DNA of 64,000 nucleotides from Hymenobacter sp. CRA2 (GCF_002007105.1 NZ_MVBC01000001.1:372001-436000); one strand, 5' to 3'; counted from the first letter of the stretch, positions 54,303 through 63,173 are shown. Numbers and translations: made by a program. The notes: generated by a model from the letters alone, not told the origin.

Positions 54303-54935
54303 ATGAAAAAACTCTTTCTCTTACTGACCGCTACGGCCCTTGCCCTACCGGCGCTGGCCCAGACGGAGCGCGGCACGACGATGATTGGCCTGTCGACGGG
54401 CAACCTTAACTACAGCCACGAGAGCAAGGGCAATAACTACTTTTCCGCCGCGCTTTACCCGTCGGTGGGCCGGTTCGTGGTCGACAACCTGGCGCTGGGC
54501 GCCACCCTTAACCTGGGGTACGACCGCACCAGCTCGCAGTACAGACTCTCGTCCGCTACGCAGCGGGAAGTAGAGTACGGCATTGCCCCGTTTGCGCGTT
54601 ACTACTTTATCGGGCAGGGCAAGCACCGGCTGTTTGCCGAGGCTGGGGTCGACTTCTCCCGCCGCCAAATGCGCTACAACACGTCTTCGCCGGGCCAGCC
54701 GGATTACGGCCAGAAAGGTAGCCAGAACAGTATCGGCTGGCACGGCGCCCTCGGCTACAACTATTTCCTGACGCCCAACGCTGCCCTGGAAGCCTCGGTG
54801 GGGTACTACCGCGGCCGCAGCGAGTACAACGCCGGTGGGCCCTACCCCTATTACTGGGAGCAGCGCAGCGACAACGCCCTCAAAGTGCGCGTCGGCTTCA
54901 CCGTTTTCTTGCCTTCGGGTACCACGGCTCAATAA
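54303..54935 (+). CDS. outer membrane beta-barrel protein (tandem copy 1)
   Basis: A 210-residue outer-membrane protein: signal peptide (MKKLFLLLTATALALPALAQ), TERGTTMIGLSTGNLNYSH, then alternating amphipathic strands with aromatic ends (VDNLALGATLNLGYDR, IAPFARYYFIGQGKHRLFAEAG, HGALGYNYFLTPNAALEASVGYY). The final strand VRVGFTVFLPSG ends the barrel. It belongs to the general OmpW/porin-like small-barrel group. It is similar throughout to the next gene, with TERGxxxIGxSxGxLNYxxxxK and YNYFLxPxAALEVxxGY in common. A TATTTTTA box lies 12 bp upstream of ATG 54303. Confidence 0.88.
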   Translation: MKKLFLLLTATALALPALAQTERGTTMIGLSTGNLNYSHESKGNNYFSAALYPSVGRFVVDNLALGATLNLGYDRTSSQYRLSSATQREVEYGIAPFARYYFIGQGKHRLFAEAGVDFSRRQMRYNTSSPGQPDYGQKGSQNSIGWHGALGYNYFLTPNAALEASVGYYRGRSEYNAGGPYPYYWEQRSDNALKVRVGFTVFLPSGTTAQ

Positions 54936-55004
54936 TTCATTCCCGGGGTGTAAGGTCCGGGTACGGCCGACCCTCCCCCGCTATTCTAAGTGCGACGCTG
55001 CTGC

Positions 55005-55625
55005 ATGAAACGTTATCTTCTCTCTTTGCTGGCCATCGGCCTGACGGTGCCCGCCCTGGCGCAAACCGAACGCGGGGCCAAGCTCATCGGCATTTCTGTA
55101 GGCGACCTGAACTACCAGCGCCAAGACGCCAAAAATACCTCGCTCGCGGCCGCAGCATACCCCTCGGTGGGCTGGTTTGTGGCTGATAACTTCGTTCTGG
55201 GCACGGGCGTAGAGCTGTTCTACAACCGCGAGCGTAGCGAGCGGATCGGCACCATGTTTCCGACGAGCTTCCGGAGCCGCACGTTTGGCGCTGGCATTTC
55301 GCCGTTTGTGCGCTACTACTTCCTCGGGCAGAACAAGCACCGCGTATTTGCCCATGCGGGGGCGTCCACTACCTGGTATTCCTACCGCGACGTGACAAGC
55401 AGCAACGGCCAAGAAGGCACCCCTTACACCACCCACGACAACGTGGGCAGCTACAACGTGGGCCTGGGTTACAACTACTTCCTAGCCCCGACGGCGGCGC
55501 TGGAGGTAACGGCCGGCTACCGGCGCTCCGGCGAAGCAGGCCCGGTGTACCGGCCCAAGGGCAGCCTCGACGTGCGCCTAGGCCTGAGCGTGTTTCTGCC
55601 CTCAGGCAAAGCTGCCGCTCAATAA
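55005..55625 (+). CDS. outer membrane beta-barrel protein (tandem copy 2)
   Basis: A 206-residue paralogue of the preceding gene: signal peptide (MKRYLLSLLAIGLTVPALAQ), TERGAKLIGISVGDLNYQRQD, VADNFVLGTGVELFYNRE, ISPFVRYYFLGQNKHRVFAHAG, VGLGYNYFLAPTAALEVTAGY, final strand VRLGLSVFLPSG. Both show eight-strand barrel patterns. The tandem order and shared ends indicate local duplication with divergence. A GC-rich terminator follows. Confidence 0.88.
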   Translation: MKRYLLSLLAIGLTVPALAQTERGAKLIGISVGDLNYQRQDAKNTSLAAAAYPSVGWFVADNFVLGTGVELFYNRERSERIGTMFPTSFRSRTFGAGISPFVRYYFLGQNKHRVFAHAGASTTWYSYRDVTSSNGQEGTPYTTHDNVGSYNVGLGYNYFLAPTAALEVTAGYRRSGEAGPVYRPKGSLDVRLGLSVFLPSGKAAAQ

Positions 55626-55648
55626 CGCCGCTGCCCCGAGCAGCCCTT

Positions 55649-55692
55649 ACGCGCCGCGCCCGCCGTCCCCGGTTTGCGCGGCGCGTTTTTTT
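55649..55692 (+). terminator. terminator after tandem barrel genes
   Basis: Ten-bp stem ACGCGCCGCG (55649-55658) with CGCGGCGCGT (55677-55686), followed by a T7 run. Confidence 0.85.
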
Positions 55693-55728
55693 GTCGGATG
55701 TTGAGCCCCTATTTCCTCGCCTTCCGCT

Positions 55729-58173
55729 ATGCTGCGTTACCTCCGGGCCGTGTTGGCCCTCCTGATTACCAGCGCCCTGGTGTGGTTGCTCAACACCAAC
55801 CACGGCGAAATCCCGGCCTTCGGCAAGTTTTTGAGTCCCTTCGAAGGCTTCTGGCGCAACGGCGAAGCGCCCGATGACTTGGCCAGCGAGCAGACGCTGA
55901 AGCTCCCCGGCCTGCAGCAAGCCGTGACGGTGCGCTTCGACGACCACCGCGTGCCGCACATCTTCGCCCAGAACGACCACGACCTGTACTTTGCGCAGGG
56001 CTACTTCACGGCCCGCGACCGACTCTGGCAGATGGAGTTTCAGACCCACGTGGCGGCCGGGCGCATCTCCGAAATCGTGGGGGCGCGGGCCCTGGAGTAC
56101 GACCGGTTTCAGCGCCGCATGGGTTTGCCGCACGGGGCCGAGAAGTCCTTGGCCGTGATGATGAGCGAACCGACCACGCGCACGGTGCTGGAGGCCTACA
56201 CGGCCGGCGTCAACGCCTACATCGGTGCGCTGAGCCCGCGCGACTACCCACTGGAGTACAAGCTGCTGAACTACGCTCCCGAGCCGTGGAAGCCGCTGAA
56301 ATGCGCCCTGCTGCTGCAGCTGATGGCCTGGGACCTGAGCGGCCGCTCCGACGATTTGCGCCTATCGAACGCCCTGGGCAAGTACGGCCCGGCCGTGATG
56401 CGCGACCTGTTTCCGGATTACCCCACCCGTGAAGACCCCATTGTGCCCGTCGGGACGAAGCTGGACTACACGCCGCTGGCGGTGCCGCCCGTGCCGGCGG
56501 CATTTGCGGCGGGCGCCTCGGATAAGGTACCCCAGAACGAACCCGACGCCGATCTGGGCTCCAACAACTTTGCGTTGGGTGGCAGCCGCACGGCTTCGGG
56601 CCTGCCCATCCTGGCCAACGACCCGCACCTGCAGCTGAACCTGCCCAGCATCTGGTATCAGCTGCAGCTGGTAGCGCCGGGTGTGAACGTGTACGGCGTC
56701 ACCATCCCCGGTGCGCCCACCATCATCATTGGCTTCAACCAAAGCGTGGCCTGGGGCGTGACCAACGTGGGCGGCGACGTGCTCGACTGGTACCAGCTGA
56801 AATTCAAGGACAACACCAAGCGCGAATATTGGCACGCCGGCCAGTGGAAGCCGGTGCGCCGGGTGGTGGAGCGCATCAAAGTGCGCGGGCTGCCCGACCG
56901 CCTTGATACGGTACTCTACACCCACCACGGCCCCATCGTGTACGACCACGACGAAAAGCCCTTCAACGCCCAGACGCCCGTGCGGCACGCCATGCGCTGG
57001 ACGGCCCACGAGGGCGGCAACGAGGTGCTGACCTTCTACCGCCTCAACCGGGCGCAGAATTACCAAGACTACGCCGCGGCTCTGAGCACTTACGCCGCGC
57101 CGGCCCAGAACTTCATCTTCGCCTCCAACCAGAACGACGTGGCCATCTGGCCCAACGGCAAGTTTCCGCTGAAGTGGCCGGACCAGGGCAAGTTCATTCT
57201 GGACGGTTCCAACCCCGCACACGACTGGCAGGGCTGGATTCCGCAGACGCAGAACCCGCACGTGAAGAACCCCGAGCGCGGCTTCGTGTCGTCGGCCAAC
57301 CAGTTTCCGGCCGGGCCCGACTACCCCTACTACCTCGGCTGGAACTTCGCCAGCTACGAGCGGGGCCACCGCATCAATACCCGCCTCGGGCAGATGCAGC
57401 GCGCCACGCCCGACTCCCTGCGCCGGCTGCAGACCGACAACCTGAACCTGAACGCCCAGCTCATGCTGCCACGCCTGCTGGCCCTGGTGCAGCCCGCGCA
57501 GCTCACGCCCGCCCAGCGCCAAGCCTACGACGAGCTGCGCCGCTGGAACTACTTCTACGACGCGCACGTGGCGGCCCCAAGCATCTTTGATCTGTGGTAC
57601 AACCAACTGGTGGAGCGGCTCTGGGAAGACGACTTCAACTCGAAAGTCACCCAGCTGGAAATGCGCTACCCACCCCGCGACCGGACCAACAACCTGATTC
57701 TCAAAGAGGACACCTCGCGCTGGATCGATGACCGCCGCACGCCGCAGCGCGAGACGCTACCGCAGCTGGCCCTGCAGGCTTTTCAGTTTGCCACCGACTC
57801 ACTCACGCGCAAATTCGGTCCGCTGGGCTCCAACTGGAATTGGGCCAACCAGAAGAGCACCGACATCATGCACTTGGCCCGCCTGCCCGGCTTCGGGCGC
57901 ATGGACGTGGACTGCGGCGGCGGGGCGGCCATCGTCAACGCTACCACGGAGCGCAACGGGCCGAGCTGGCGCATGGTGGTGGCCCTGGGGCCGCAGCCCA
58001 AAGCCTACGGCGTCTTCCCGGGCGGGCAGAGCGGCAACCCCGGCTCGGCCTATTATGACGACCTGCTGGAAACCTGGCGCGTGGGTCAGCTTAACGAGCT
58101 GATTTACCTGACTTCGGCCGCGCAGGCGCACCCACGGGTTCAGGCTACCTGGCAGCTCCACCAAGCGAAGTAA
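55729..58173 (+). CDS. penicillin acylase family N-terminal nucleophile hydrolase
   Basis: Ntn-hydrolase precursor of 814 residues that should self-cleave into alpha and beta chains. The N-terminal membrane-like helix (LRAVLALLITSALVWLLN) suggests envelope location. The alpha chain has VRFDDHRVPHIFAQNDHDLYFAQGYF and RDRLWQMEFQ. The cleavage/nucleophile site is at DLGSNNFALGGSRTASG (Ser278), followed by PILANDPHLQLNLPSIWYQ and GVTIPGAPTIIIGFNQSVAWG. The C-terminus has GQSGNPGSAYYDD, typical of the family. All key elements are present. The amide substrate is unknown; acyl-homoserine lactones, penicillins and lipid amides are known in the family. Confidence 0.95.
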   Translation: MLRYLRAVLALLITSALVWLLNTNHGEIPAFGKFLSPFEGFWRNGEAPDDLASEQTLKLPGLQQAVTVRFDDHRVPHIFAQNDHDLYFAQGYFTARDRLWQMEFQTHVAAGRISEIVGARALEYDRFQRRMGLPHGAEKSLAVMMSEPTTRTVLEAYTAGVNAYIGALSPRDYPLEYKLLNYAPEPWKPLKCALLLQLMAWDLSGRSDDLRLSNALGKYGPAVMRDLFPDYPTREDPIVPVGTKLDYTPLAVPPVPAAFAAGASDKVPQNEPDADLGSNNFALGGSRTASGLPILANDPHLQLNLPSIWYQLQLVAPGVNVYGVTIPGAPTIIIGFNQSVAWGVTNVGGDVLDWYQLKFKDNTKREYWHAGQWKPVRRVVERIKVRGLPDRLDTVLYTHHGPIVYDHDEKPFNAQTPVRHAMRWTAHEGGNEVLTFYRLNRAQNYQDYAAALSTYAAPAQNFIFASNQNDVAIWPNGKFPLKWPDQGKFILDGSNPAHDWQGWIPQTQNPHVKNPERGFVSSANQFPAGPDYPYYLGWNFASYERGHRINTRLGQMQRATPDSLRRLQTDNLNLNAQLMLPRLLALVQPAQLTPAQRQAYDELRRWNYFYDAHVAAPSIFDLWYNQLVERLWEDDFNSKVTQLEMRYPPRDRTNNLILKEDTSRWIDDRRTPQRETLPQLALQAFQFATDSLTRKFGPLGSNWNWANQKSTDIMHLARLPGFGRMDVDCGGGAAIVNATTERNGPSWRMVVALGPQPKAYGVFPGGQSGNPGSAYYDDLLETWRVGQLNELIYLTSAAQAHPRVQATWQLHQAK

Positions 58174-58198
58174 CTTTTTTCTGTTTCTATCTTTTTCA

Positions 58199-58690
58199 AT
58201 GCGTCGTTATCCATCCGCGTGGCTGCTCACTGCCGCCTTGGGCCTGCTGCCTTTCCTTGCCGGCGCCCAAACGAAACCCACTCCGGCTAAAAAAGCGCCG
58301 GCAGCTGTCCAGCTTCGCCCCGCCGATACGCCCGTACCCACGGGCAACGGCCCGCACGACTCTACCCGCGTGTACGACTTTGCGGAGCAGATGCCCCTGC
58401 CGCCCGGTGGATTGGCAGCATTCGAAGCTTACCTGGCCCAGCACCTGCGCTTACCGGCCGAGGTCCAATCCGGTGCCGTCACGGGCAAGGTATTCGTCCG
58501 CTTCGTGGTGATGCCCAGCGGCCGCCTCGCCGACCTGCGCGTAACGCGCAGCTTGTCGCCGGCCGCCGACGCCGAGGCGCTGCGCGTGCTGCGGGATATG
58601 CCGCGCTGGAGCCCGGCCAAGCAGAACGGTGCCGTGGCCAGCGTAGCCTACTCCCTGCCCATCAATTTTGCGCCGGCCAAGACCAAATAG
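58199..58690 (+). CDS. periplasmic TonB C-terminal domain protein
   Basis: A 163-residue protein with an N-terminal signal (LLTAALGLLPFLAGAQ), a Lys/Pro linker and a TonB C-terminal domain (about 75-160: VQSGAVTGKVFVRFVVMPSGRLADLRVTR, LRVLRDMPRWSPAKQNG). No membrane anchor remains if the signal is cleaved, so it may not transduce energy. It shares the FAEQMPLPPGG lead-in with the next gene and with the M56 protein at 61542. Confidence 0.85.
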   Translation: MRRYPSAWLLTAALGLLPFLAGAQTKPTPAKKAPAAVQLRPADTPVPTGNGPHDSTRVYDFAEQMPLPPGGLAAFEAYLAQHLRLPAEVQSGAVTGKVFVRFVVMPSGRLADLRVTRSLSPAADAEALRVLRDMPRWSPAKQNGAVASVAYSLPINFAPAKTK

Positions 58691-58695
58691 CCGCC

Positions 58696-59262
58696 ATGAA
58701 CTCCGCTCCCCAGGCCCCACGTCGCACCGATACGCTGTTTATCTGGCTGTTTGCGGGCGCCATTGCCCTGCTGGCCGGATATAAGCTGCTGTTTCAGGAC
58801 CCTAAGCCGGCTCCGGTAGCGCCCAAGCCCATCGAGCAGCCCGCCGCCCCACCGCCGCCGGCCGAGCCCCCGCAACAGCCTACCGATCTGGCGGGTTTGC
58901 CGCCGGACAACATGCCCAATGCGGCGGCCGAGCAGCCCCTGGACGACAAAGTGTACACCTACGTGGAGCAGATGCCTCAGCCGCCAGGTGGTATGGAAGG
59001 CCTGCTCCAATACTTTACCCGCCACGTGAAATACCCGGCTGCCGCCTTGCGCGAGCAGGTGGAAGGCAAGGTGTTCGTGAACTTCATCGTCCGCCCCGAC
59101 GGGCATATTTCCGATGTACAGGTCACCAAAGGCATCGGCGCGGGCTGCGACGAAGAGGCGCTGCGCGTGGTGAGCCAGATGCCGCCCTGGCAGCCCGGCA
59201 AGCAAAACGGGCGCGTGGTCAGCGTTTCCTACACGGTGCCCATCACTTTTACTGTCCAATAA
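58696..59262 (+). CDS. energy transducer TonB-like protein
   Basis: A 188-residue membrane protein with a true uncleaved anchor (LFIWLFAGAIALLAGYKLLF), a Pro/Ala-rich periplasmic spacer (PKPAPVAPKPIEQPAAPPPP) and a TonB C-terminal domain (LREQVEGKVFVNFIVRPDGHISDVQVTKGI, LRVVSQMPPWQPGKQNGRVV). The VYTYVEQMPQPPGGM stretch before the domain is identical in style to neighbouring paralogues. It begins 5 bp after the previous stop and is cotranscribed with it. Confidence 0.9.
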   Translation: MNSAPQAPRRTDTLFIWLFAGAIALLAGYKLLFQDPKPAPVAPKPIEQPAAPPPPAEPPQQPTDLAGLPPDNMPNAAAEQPLDDKVYTYVEQMPQPPGGMEGLLQYFTRHVKYPAAALREQVEGKVFVNFIVRPDGHISDVQVTKGIGAGCDEEALRVVSQMPPWQPGKQNGRVVSVSYTVPITFTVQ

Positions 59263-59265
59263 GTC

Positions 59266-59640
59266 ATGCGCAGTTCCTGGATGCTTTTCTTCGCCACTCT
59301 CCTGCTGACCGCGCTGGCGCAGCTCTTTTTGCCGTGGTGGAGTGCCGCGGTAATAGCCGGAGCACTGGCCTTTGTGCTGGCCCGCACCGGCGGGCGGGCT
59401 TTTCTGGCCGGTTTCCTGGGGGTCGGGTTACCGTGGCTGCTGCTGGCCGGCTGGCTGCACCTGCGCGCCGATGGCCGCCTGAGCCACCAGGTAGCCGAGC
59501 TGCTGCCGTTGGGCGGCCACGGCTGGCTGTTGGTGCTGGTGACGGCCATCATCGGCGGCCTGGTGGGTGGCCTGGCCGAGCTGACGGGCTACTGGCTGCG
59601 GCAGGCCTTGCTTCCGAACGCCACCCACCAAGCCGCCTGA
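59266..59640 (+). CDS. membrane hypothetical protein
   Basis: A 124-residue protein with about four hydrophobic segments (MLFFATLLLTALAQLFLPWWSAAVIAGALAF, AFLAGFLGVGLPWLLLAGW, WLLVLVTAIIGGLVGGLAELTGYWL). Family not recognised. It begins 3 bp after the TonB-like gene, so it is part of the same operon. A terminator follows. Confidence 0.82.
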   Translation: MRSSWMLFFATLLLTALAQLFLPWWSAAVIAGALAFVLARTGGRAFLAGFLGVGLPWLLLAGWLHLRADGRLSHQVAELLPLGGHGWLLVLVTAIIGGLVGGLAELTGYWLRQALLPNATHQAA

Positions 59641-59645
59641 CAAAC

Positions 59646-59681
59646 GAAGCGCCCCGGCCGAAAACTCGACCGGGGCGCTTC
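59646..59681. terminator. bidirectional terminator
   Basis: Twelve-bp perfect stem GAAGCGCCCCGG (59646-59657) with its complement at 59670-59681, between convergent genes. Confidence 0.8.
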
Positions 59682-59704
59682 ATTTGTCAGCAACGGGCAG
59701 CCGC

Positions 59705-60940
59705 TTACTGATTGTACTGCGAGATGAAGGCAAAGGCCTCCAGCGTGTAGTTGGCCGCCGAGGTAAAGTGGTTGCCGCCCTGAATCGGGTGCAGCTCTAC
59801 CTGCGTGGCTCCGCGAGCCCGCATGGCGTTGTAGGCATCCTGCGAGTTGAAGAACGGCACGTAATCGTCGGCGGTGCCGTGGAACAGCGCGACCGGGGCT
59901 GTGGGCTTCCAGTCGTAGATGTCGTTGGCCAGGAAGGTCTTGATCAGGGCCGAGTCGGAGCCGCTGGTGACGCCCGTGCGCAGGCCGCTGGTAAACAGCT
60001 GGGCCGCCTGGGTCGGCACGTCGCTGAACGGATTGGCCTGCAGCTGACTGGCGTAAGGCTCGTTGAAGTAGAACGACGTGGGGCGGTTCAGCCCATAGAC
60101 GTGGTTGTAGGTATCGAGCACCCACACGTAGCTGCTCAGGAAGCTCAGCGGCTGAGTCGAGGTCAGGATGTAGTTGGCAAAAGCCGACTTGTGGTAGGCC
60201 CCGGCGCCGGGCGCGCTGGCCGTCACCGTAAACTCATTGGTAGCCGCCTTCTCAATCAGGCGATGCAGGGCCATAGTGGCGTAGCCGCCCTCGGAGTAAC
60301 CAAGCAGAAAGTTTTTGCCACTCAGCCCCAGTTGCTGCTGCTGGCAAAACTCGCGGGCCGCCCGCAGCATATCCAACGACGCCGACGCCAGCGACTCGGC
60401 GTGCTCGTAGGGGTGTGGGTGGTTCTTGGCCGCGCCATAACCGATGTAGTCGGGCGCCGACACGATGTAGCCCGTGGAAGCCAGCACCGACACGGCCGAG
60501 TACACCTCGCTGCTGGAGCTGTAGTAGGAAGGCGCGCGGTTTTCGGCGCTGGGGCTGATGGTGCCGTGCTGGTAGCTCAGCAGCGGCAGGCGCTGCCCGG
60601 CCGGTACCTGCGGCACCAGCAGCGCCCCGGAGGCGGTAATGGTTTGCCCGTCGGTGTTTTTGGTGGCGTAGGTGAGCTTGTACACCTTAATGGGGTAGCG
60701 CACCAGTACCGCTGCCAGCGGCACCGTGCTTACGTGCGACGCCAGTGCCTGCTGATTGTACTCGCCGATGAGCGTGCTGCTTAGCAGGCGCGAAGCCTGC
60801 GGCTCAGCGGTAGGCTCGACAGCCGATGCCGCGGGCGTAGCGGCTTCTTTCTGGCAGCCCACGCCGGGCGCCACCAGCAGGATGGTGCTGAGCAGCCACG
60901 TCAGGCGCTTAACAGAGCGCGGAAAATTATGAAATAGCAC
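59705..60940 (-). CDS. alpha/beta hydrolase (lipase-like) lipoprotein
   Basis: Serine hydrolase, probably a lipase or esterase, on the envelope. The 411-residue protein opens with a lipoprotein-type signal (RLTWLLSTILLVAPGVGCQK). The alpha/beta hydrolase domain has the nucleophile elbow LLGYSEGGYATMAL (GxSxG), the acid in LFHGTADDYVPFFN and the His in IQGGNHFTSAANY. It resembles secretory-lipase (LIP) and S9-like acyl hydrolases of the same fold. GTG at 60940 is used as start; it gives a signal of normal length. The gene faces the TonB operon. Confidence 0.88.
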   Translation of the reverse strand: MLFHNFPRSVKRLTWLLSTILLVAPGVGCQKEAATPAASAVEPTAEPQASRLLSSTLIGEYNQQALASHVSTVPLAAVLVRYPIKVYKLTYATKNTDGQTITASGALLVPQVPAGQRLPLLSYQHGTISPSAENRAPSYYSSSSEVYSAVSVLASTGYIVSAPDYIGYGAAKNHPHPYEHAESLASASLDMLRAAREFCQQQQLGLSGKNFLLGYSEGGYATMALHRLIEKAATNEFTVTASAPGAGAYHKSAFANYILTSTQPLSFLSSYVWVLDTYNHVYGLNRPTSFYFNEPYASQLQANPFSDVPTQAAQLFTSGLRTGVTSGSDSALIKTFLANDIYDWKPTAPVALFHGTADDYVPFFNSQDAYNAMRARGATQVELHPIQGGNHFTSAANYTLEAFAFISQYNQ

Positions 60941-61109
60941 AGGGCAGTGGTTTGGTGGATTGGTCTTCCCTCAACACCGGCCAGCGCAAAAAATTTCCAT
61001 CCCAAGCCCTAAAATCCTATAAGACAGCTGCTACCTCTCGTGCCCTGACACGTCGAGGTTTGGCACCGGTTTCGAGAAGCCAAACCCATCTGTAGCTAAA
61101 ATTAAATCT

Positions 61110-61136
61110 TTAGTTGATTAACTAAATAATTAGTTA
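61110..61136 (+). promoter_or_regulatory. candidate BlaI-type operator with three half-sites
   Basis: TTAGTT (61110-61115), AACTAA (61120-61125) and TTAGTTA (61130-61136) form two overlapping inverted repeats in an AT-rich patch 27 bp upstream of the BlaI-like gene. Neighbouring regions are GC-rich, so this stands out. Binding by the adjacent repressor is inferred from position and symmetry. Confidence 0.55.
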
Positions 61137-61162
61137 TACGTTTAGCCGACAAACAATCGACT

Positions 61163-61564
61163 ATGCAACAACTCCCCGAACTTACCCGGGCCGAAGAGCA
61201 GGTGATGCAGGTGCTCTGGCGCCGGGGGCCCTCCTTCGTGAAGGACATGCTTCCGGATATGCCCGCGCCGACGCCGGCTTACAATACCGTGTCGACCATC
61301 GTGCGCATCCTGGAGCAGAAAGGCTACGTGGGCCACGAAGCCTTCGGCCGAACCCACCGCTACCACGCCCTGGTGGGGCAGGATGAGTACCGCCGCTTCT
61401 CACTGCGCAAGCTACTCGGCGGCTACTTCGGCGGCTCGTTCAGCCGCTTGGTGTCCTTTTTCGCCAAGGAAGAAAACCTCGATGCCCAGCAGCTCGACGA
61501 ACTGCTGCGCTACGCCCAGCAAGACCTAGACAAACCTGCCGATGACGACGCCAAACCTGCTTAA
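61163..61564 (+). CDS. BlaI/MecI/CopY family transcriptional repressor
   Basis: A 133-residue winged-helix repressor (LTRAEEQVMQVLWRRGPSFVKDML, TPAYNTVSTIVRILEQKGYVGHEAFGRTHRYHALVG) with a C-terminal dimerisation part (YRRFSLRKLLGGYFGGSFSRLVSFFAKEEN). The family represses its own operon until an M56 sensor protease cleaves it. Here the sensor gene starts inside its last codons (23-bp overlap), as in many BlaI-BlaR1 pairs. Confidence 0.94.
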   Translation: MQQLPELTRAEEQVMQVLWRRGPSFVKDMLPDMPAPTPAYNTVSTIVRILEQKGYVGHEAFGRTHRYHALVGQDEYRRFSLRKLLGGYFGGSFSRLVSFFAKEENLDAQQLDELLRYAQQDLDKPADDDAKPA

Positions 61565-62858
61565 CTGGATGTGGCAGAGCACGCTGTGCCTGGGCGCGTG
61601 CTGGGTGTTCTACTACGTGGTGCTGCGGCGCGAAGCCTGCTTTGGCTACAACCGCGCCTTCCTGCTGCTCACGCCCATGCTGGCCGCGCTGTCGCCTTTG
61701 CTGCCCTGGGCGCAGTGGTGGCCGGTAGCCGCGGCCGTTCGGGTGGTAGGCGTGCCCACGGCAGTACTGCCGGTACTGCACGTGGGCGCCACCGCGCTGC
61801 CCGAATCGGCGGTGCTGAGCTGGGCATGGGTGGCCTACGTGGGCGGCGCCGGTGGCTGCGCGGCCGTGGTGCTCGGCCGGCTGGCCCGGCTGTGGTGGCA
61901 GGCGCGCCAACTGCCCGCTACCGCGCACTCTGGGTACACGCTGCGGCTCACCGGTGGGCAGTTGCCCACCAGTTCCTTCGGCCGCACCATCTTCTGGGAC
62001 GATACCGCCGCCCTGCAGCCCGACGAAGCTGCCCAGGTGTTACAGCACGAGCTGGCCCACGTCCGCCAGGGGCACACCGCCGACCGTCTTTGGCTGCAGC
62101 TCTGGCAGGTAGCGCTGTGGTTTAACCCGCTGCTGTACCTCTACCTGCGGGCCCTGCTCCTCACCCACGAGTATCTGGCCGACGCTGCAGCCCTGCGTCA
62201 CTCGGGCAGCCAAGCCAGCGGGTACGCCCGACTGCTGGCCCGGCGGGCCACGCAGCAGTGGGCGGCGCCTACTCTGGCCCATGCTTTTACCACTTCCCAA
62301 ACCCTTAACCGTATTGCCATGCTACATCACCTCCCGCTTACCCGGGCTTGGCGCAAATGGGCCATTGTGCCCGTAGCCAGCGCCCTATTGGGCCTGGTAG
62401 CCTGCGAGCAGATGAATGCCTTCGGGCCGCCCCCGCCCCCTCCGCCGCCTCCTGCACCCGCTACGCCGCCGCCCCCGCCCGCCCCGATCAAATCAGCCAA
62501 CGACCCGGCCGACCGCGTGTACACCTATGTAGAACGCATGCCTGAGTACCCGGGCGGCATGATGCAGCTCATGCGCGACCTGGGCAGCCGGGTGGTGTAT
62601 CCGGAAGCGGCCAAGGCCGCCGGGCTCCAAGGCAAGGTGTTTATTGGCTTCACGATAATGCCCGATGGCACCCTGCGCGACCTGCGGGTGAATAAGGGCG
62701 TCGAGGCACCGGCAAAACAGCAGGCTCTGGCCAAGCAGATGGATACCGCCGCCTTGCAGGCCGTACAAAGTCTATCCGGTCGCTGGCAGCCGGGCACGCA
62801 GAACGGGCGCCCAGTAGCGGTAGCGTATACGCTGCCTATTTCCTTCGCTACGAAGTAA
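61542..62858 (+). CDS. BlaR1-type M56 metalloprotease fused to TonB C-terminal domain
   Basis: A 438-residue membrane sensor protease. N-terminal membrane segments (NLLNWMWQSTLCLGACWVFYYVV, FLLLTPMLAALSPLL) are followed by the M56 catalytic domain with HELAHVRQGH (His169, Glu170, His173) and LLTHEYLADAAAL as the second metal motif. A further membrane helix (about 265-285), a Pro-rich linker (PPPPPPPPAPATPPPPPAP) and a TonB C-terminal domain (about 325-438: GLQGKVFIGFTIMPDGTLRDLRV, LSGRWQPGTQNGRPVAVAY) follow. BlaR1 itself has a penicillin-binding sensor there; this protein has TonB_C instead. It overlaps the BlaI-like gene by 23 bp. Confidence 0.93.
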   Translation: MTTPNLLNWMWQSTLCLGACWVFYYVVLRREACFGYNRAFLLLTPMLAALSPLLPWAQWWPVAAAVRVVGVPTAVLPVLHVGATALPESAVLSWAWVAYVGGAGGCAAVVLGRLARLWWQARQLPATAHSGYTLRLTGGQLPTSSFGRTIFWDDTAALQPDEAAQVLQHELAHVRQGHTADRLWLQLWQVALWFNPLLYLYLRALLLTHEYLADAAALRHSGSQASGYARLLARRATQQWAAPTLAHAFTTSQTLNRIAMLHHLPLTRAWRKWAIVPVASALLGLVACEQMNAFGPPPPPPPPPAPATPPPPPAPIKSANDPADRVYTYVERMPEYPGGMMQLMRDLGSRVVYPEAAKAAGLQGKVFIGFTIMPDGTLRDLRVNKGVEAPAKQQALAKQMDTAALQAVQSLSGRWQPGTQNGRPVAVAYTLPISFATK

Positions 62859-63173
62859 TTACTCTAAAGCATCTGCCTGTCGACTGAGGTCTACAGGCAG
62901 ATGCTTGTTTTACCCCCTGACCCTATACAATACCCTCTATGACTGCCATTTAGCGGCCCGTTGGCTTGATGCCGGCAGGCCGTTTTGATTTCCGCTCACA
63001 GCGCTGGCGTAGCCGCAGCAGGTATAGCCGGCAGCAGCATTAAAACTCTTTAACAGCCTGTTTTAGAAGCTTATGCCAACAACGCTGGTCTACTCCTCTG
63101 GAAATATTGCACCTCGGCAATCGGGCGAAATGCCCTAACTTTACGGTGTTTACTGCCTTCTCAGCCCTTTCGA
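62859..63173. other. 315-bp gap with terminator and promoter box
   Basis: A 14-bp perfect stem AAGCATCTGCCTGT (62868-62881) with its complement (62894-62907) and then TGTTTT terminates the M56 gene. At 63136-63143 TAACTTTA resembles a -7 box about 30 bp before the next start. No gene is supported between. Confidence 0.7.
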
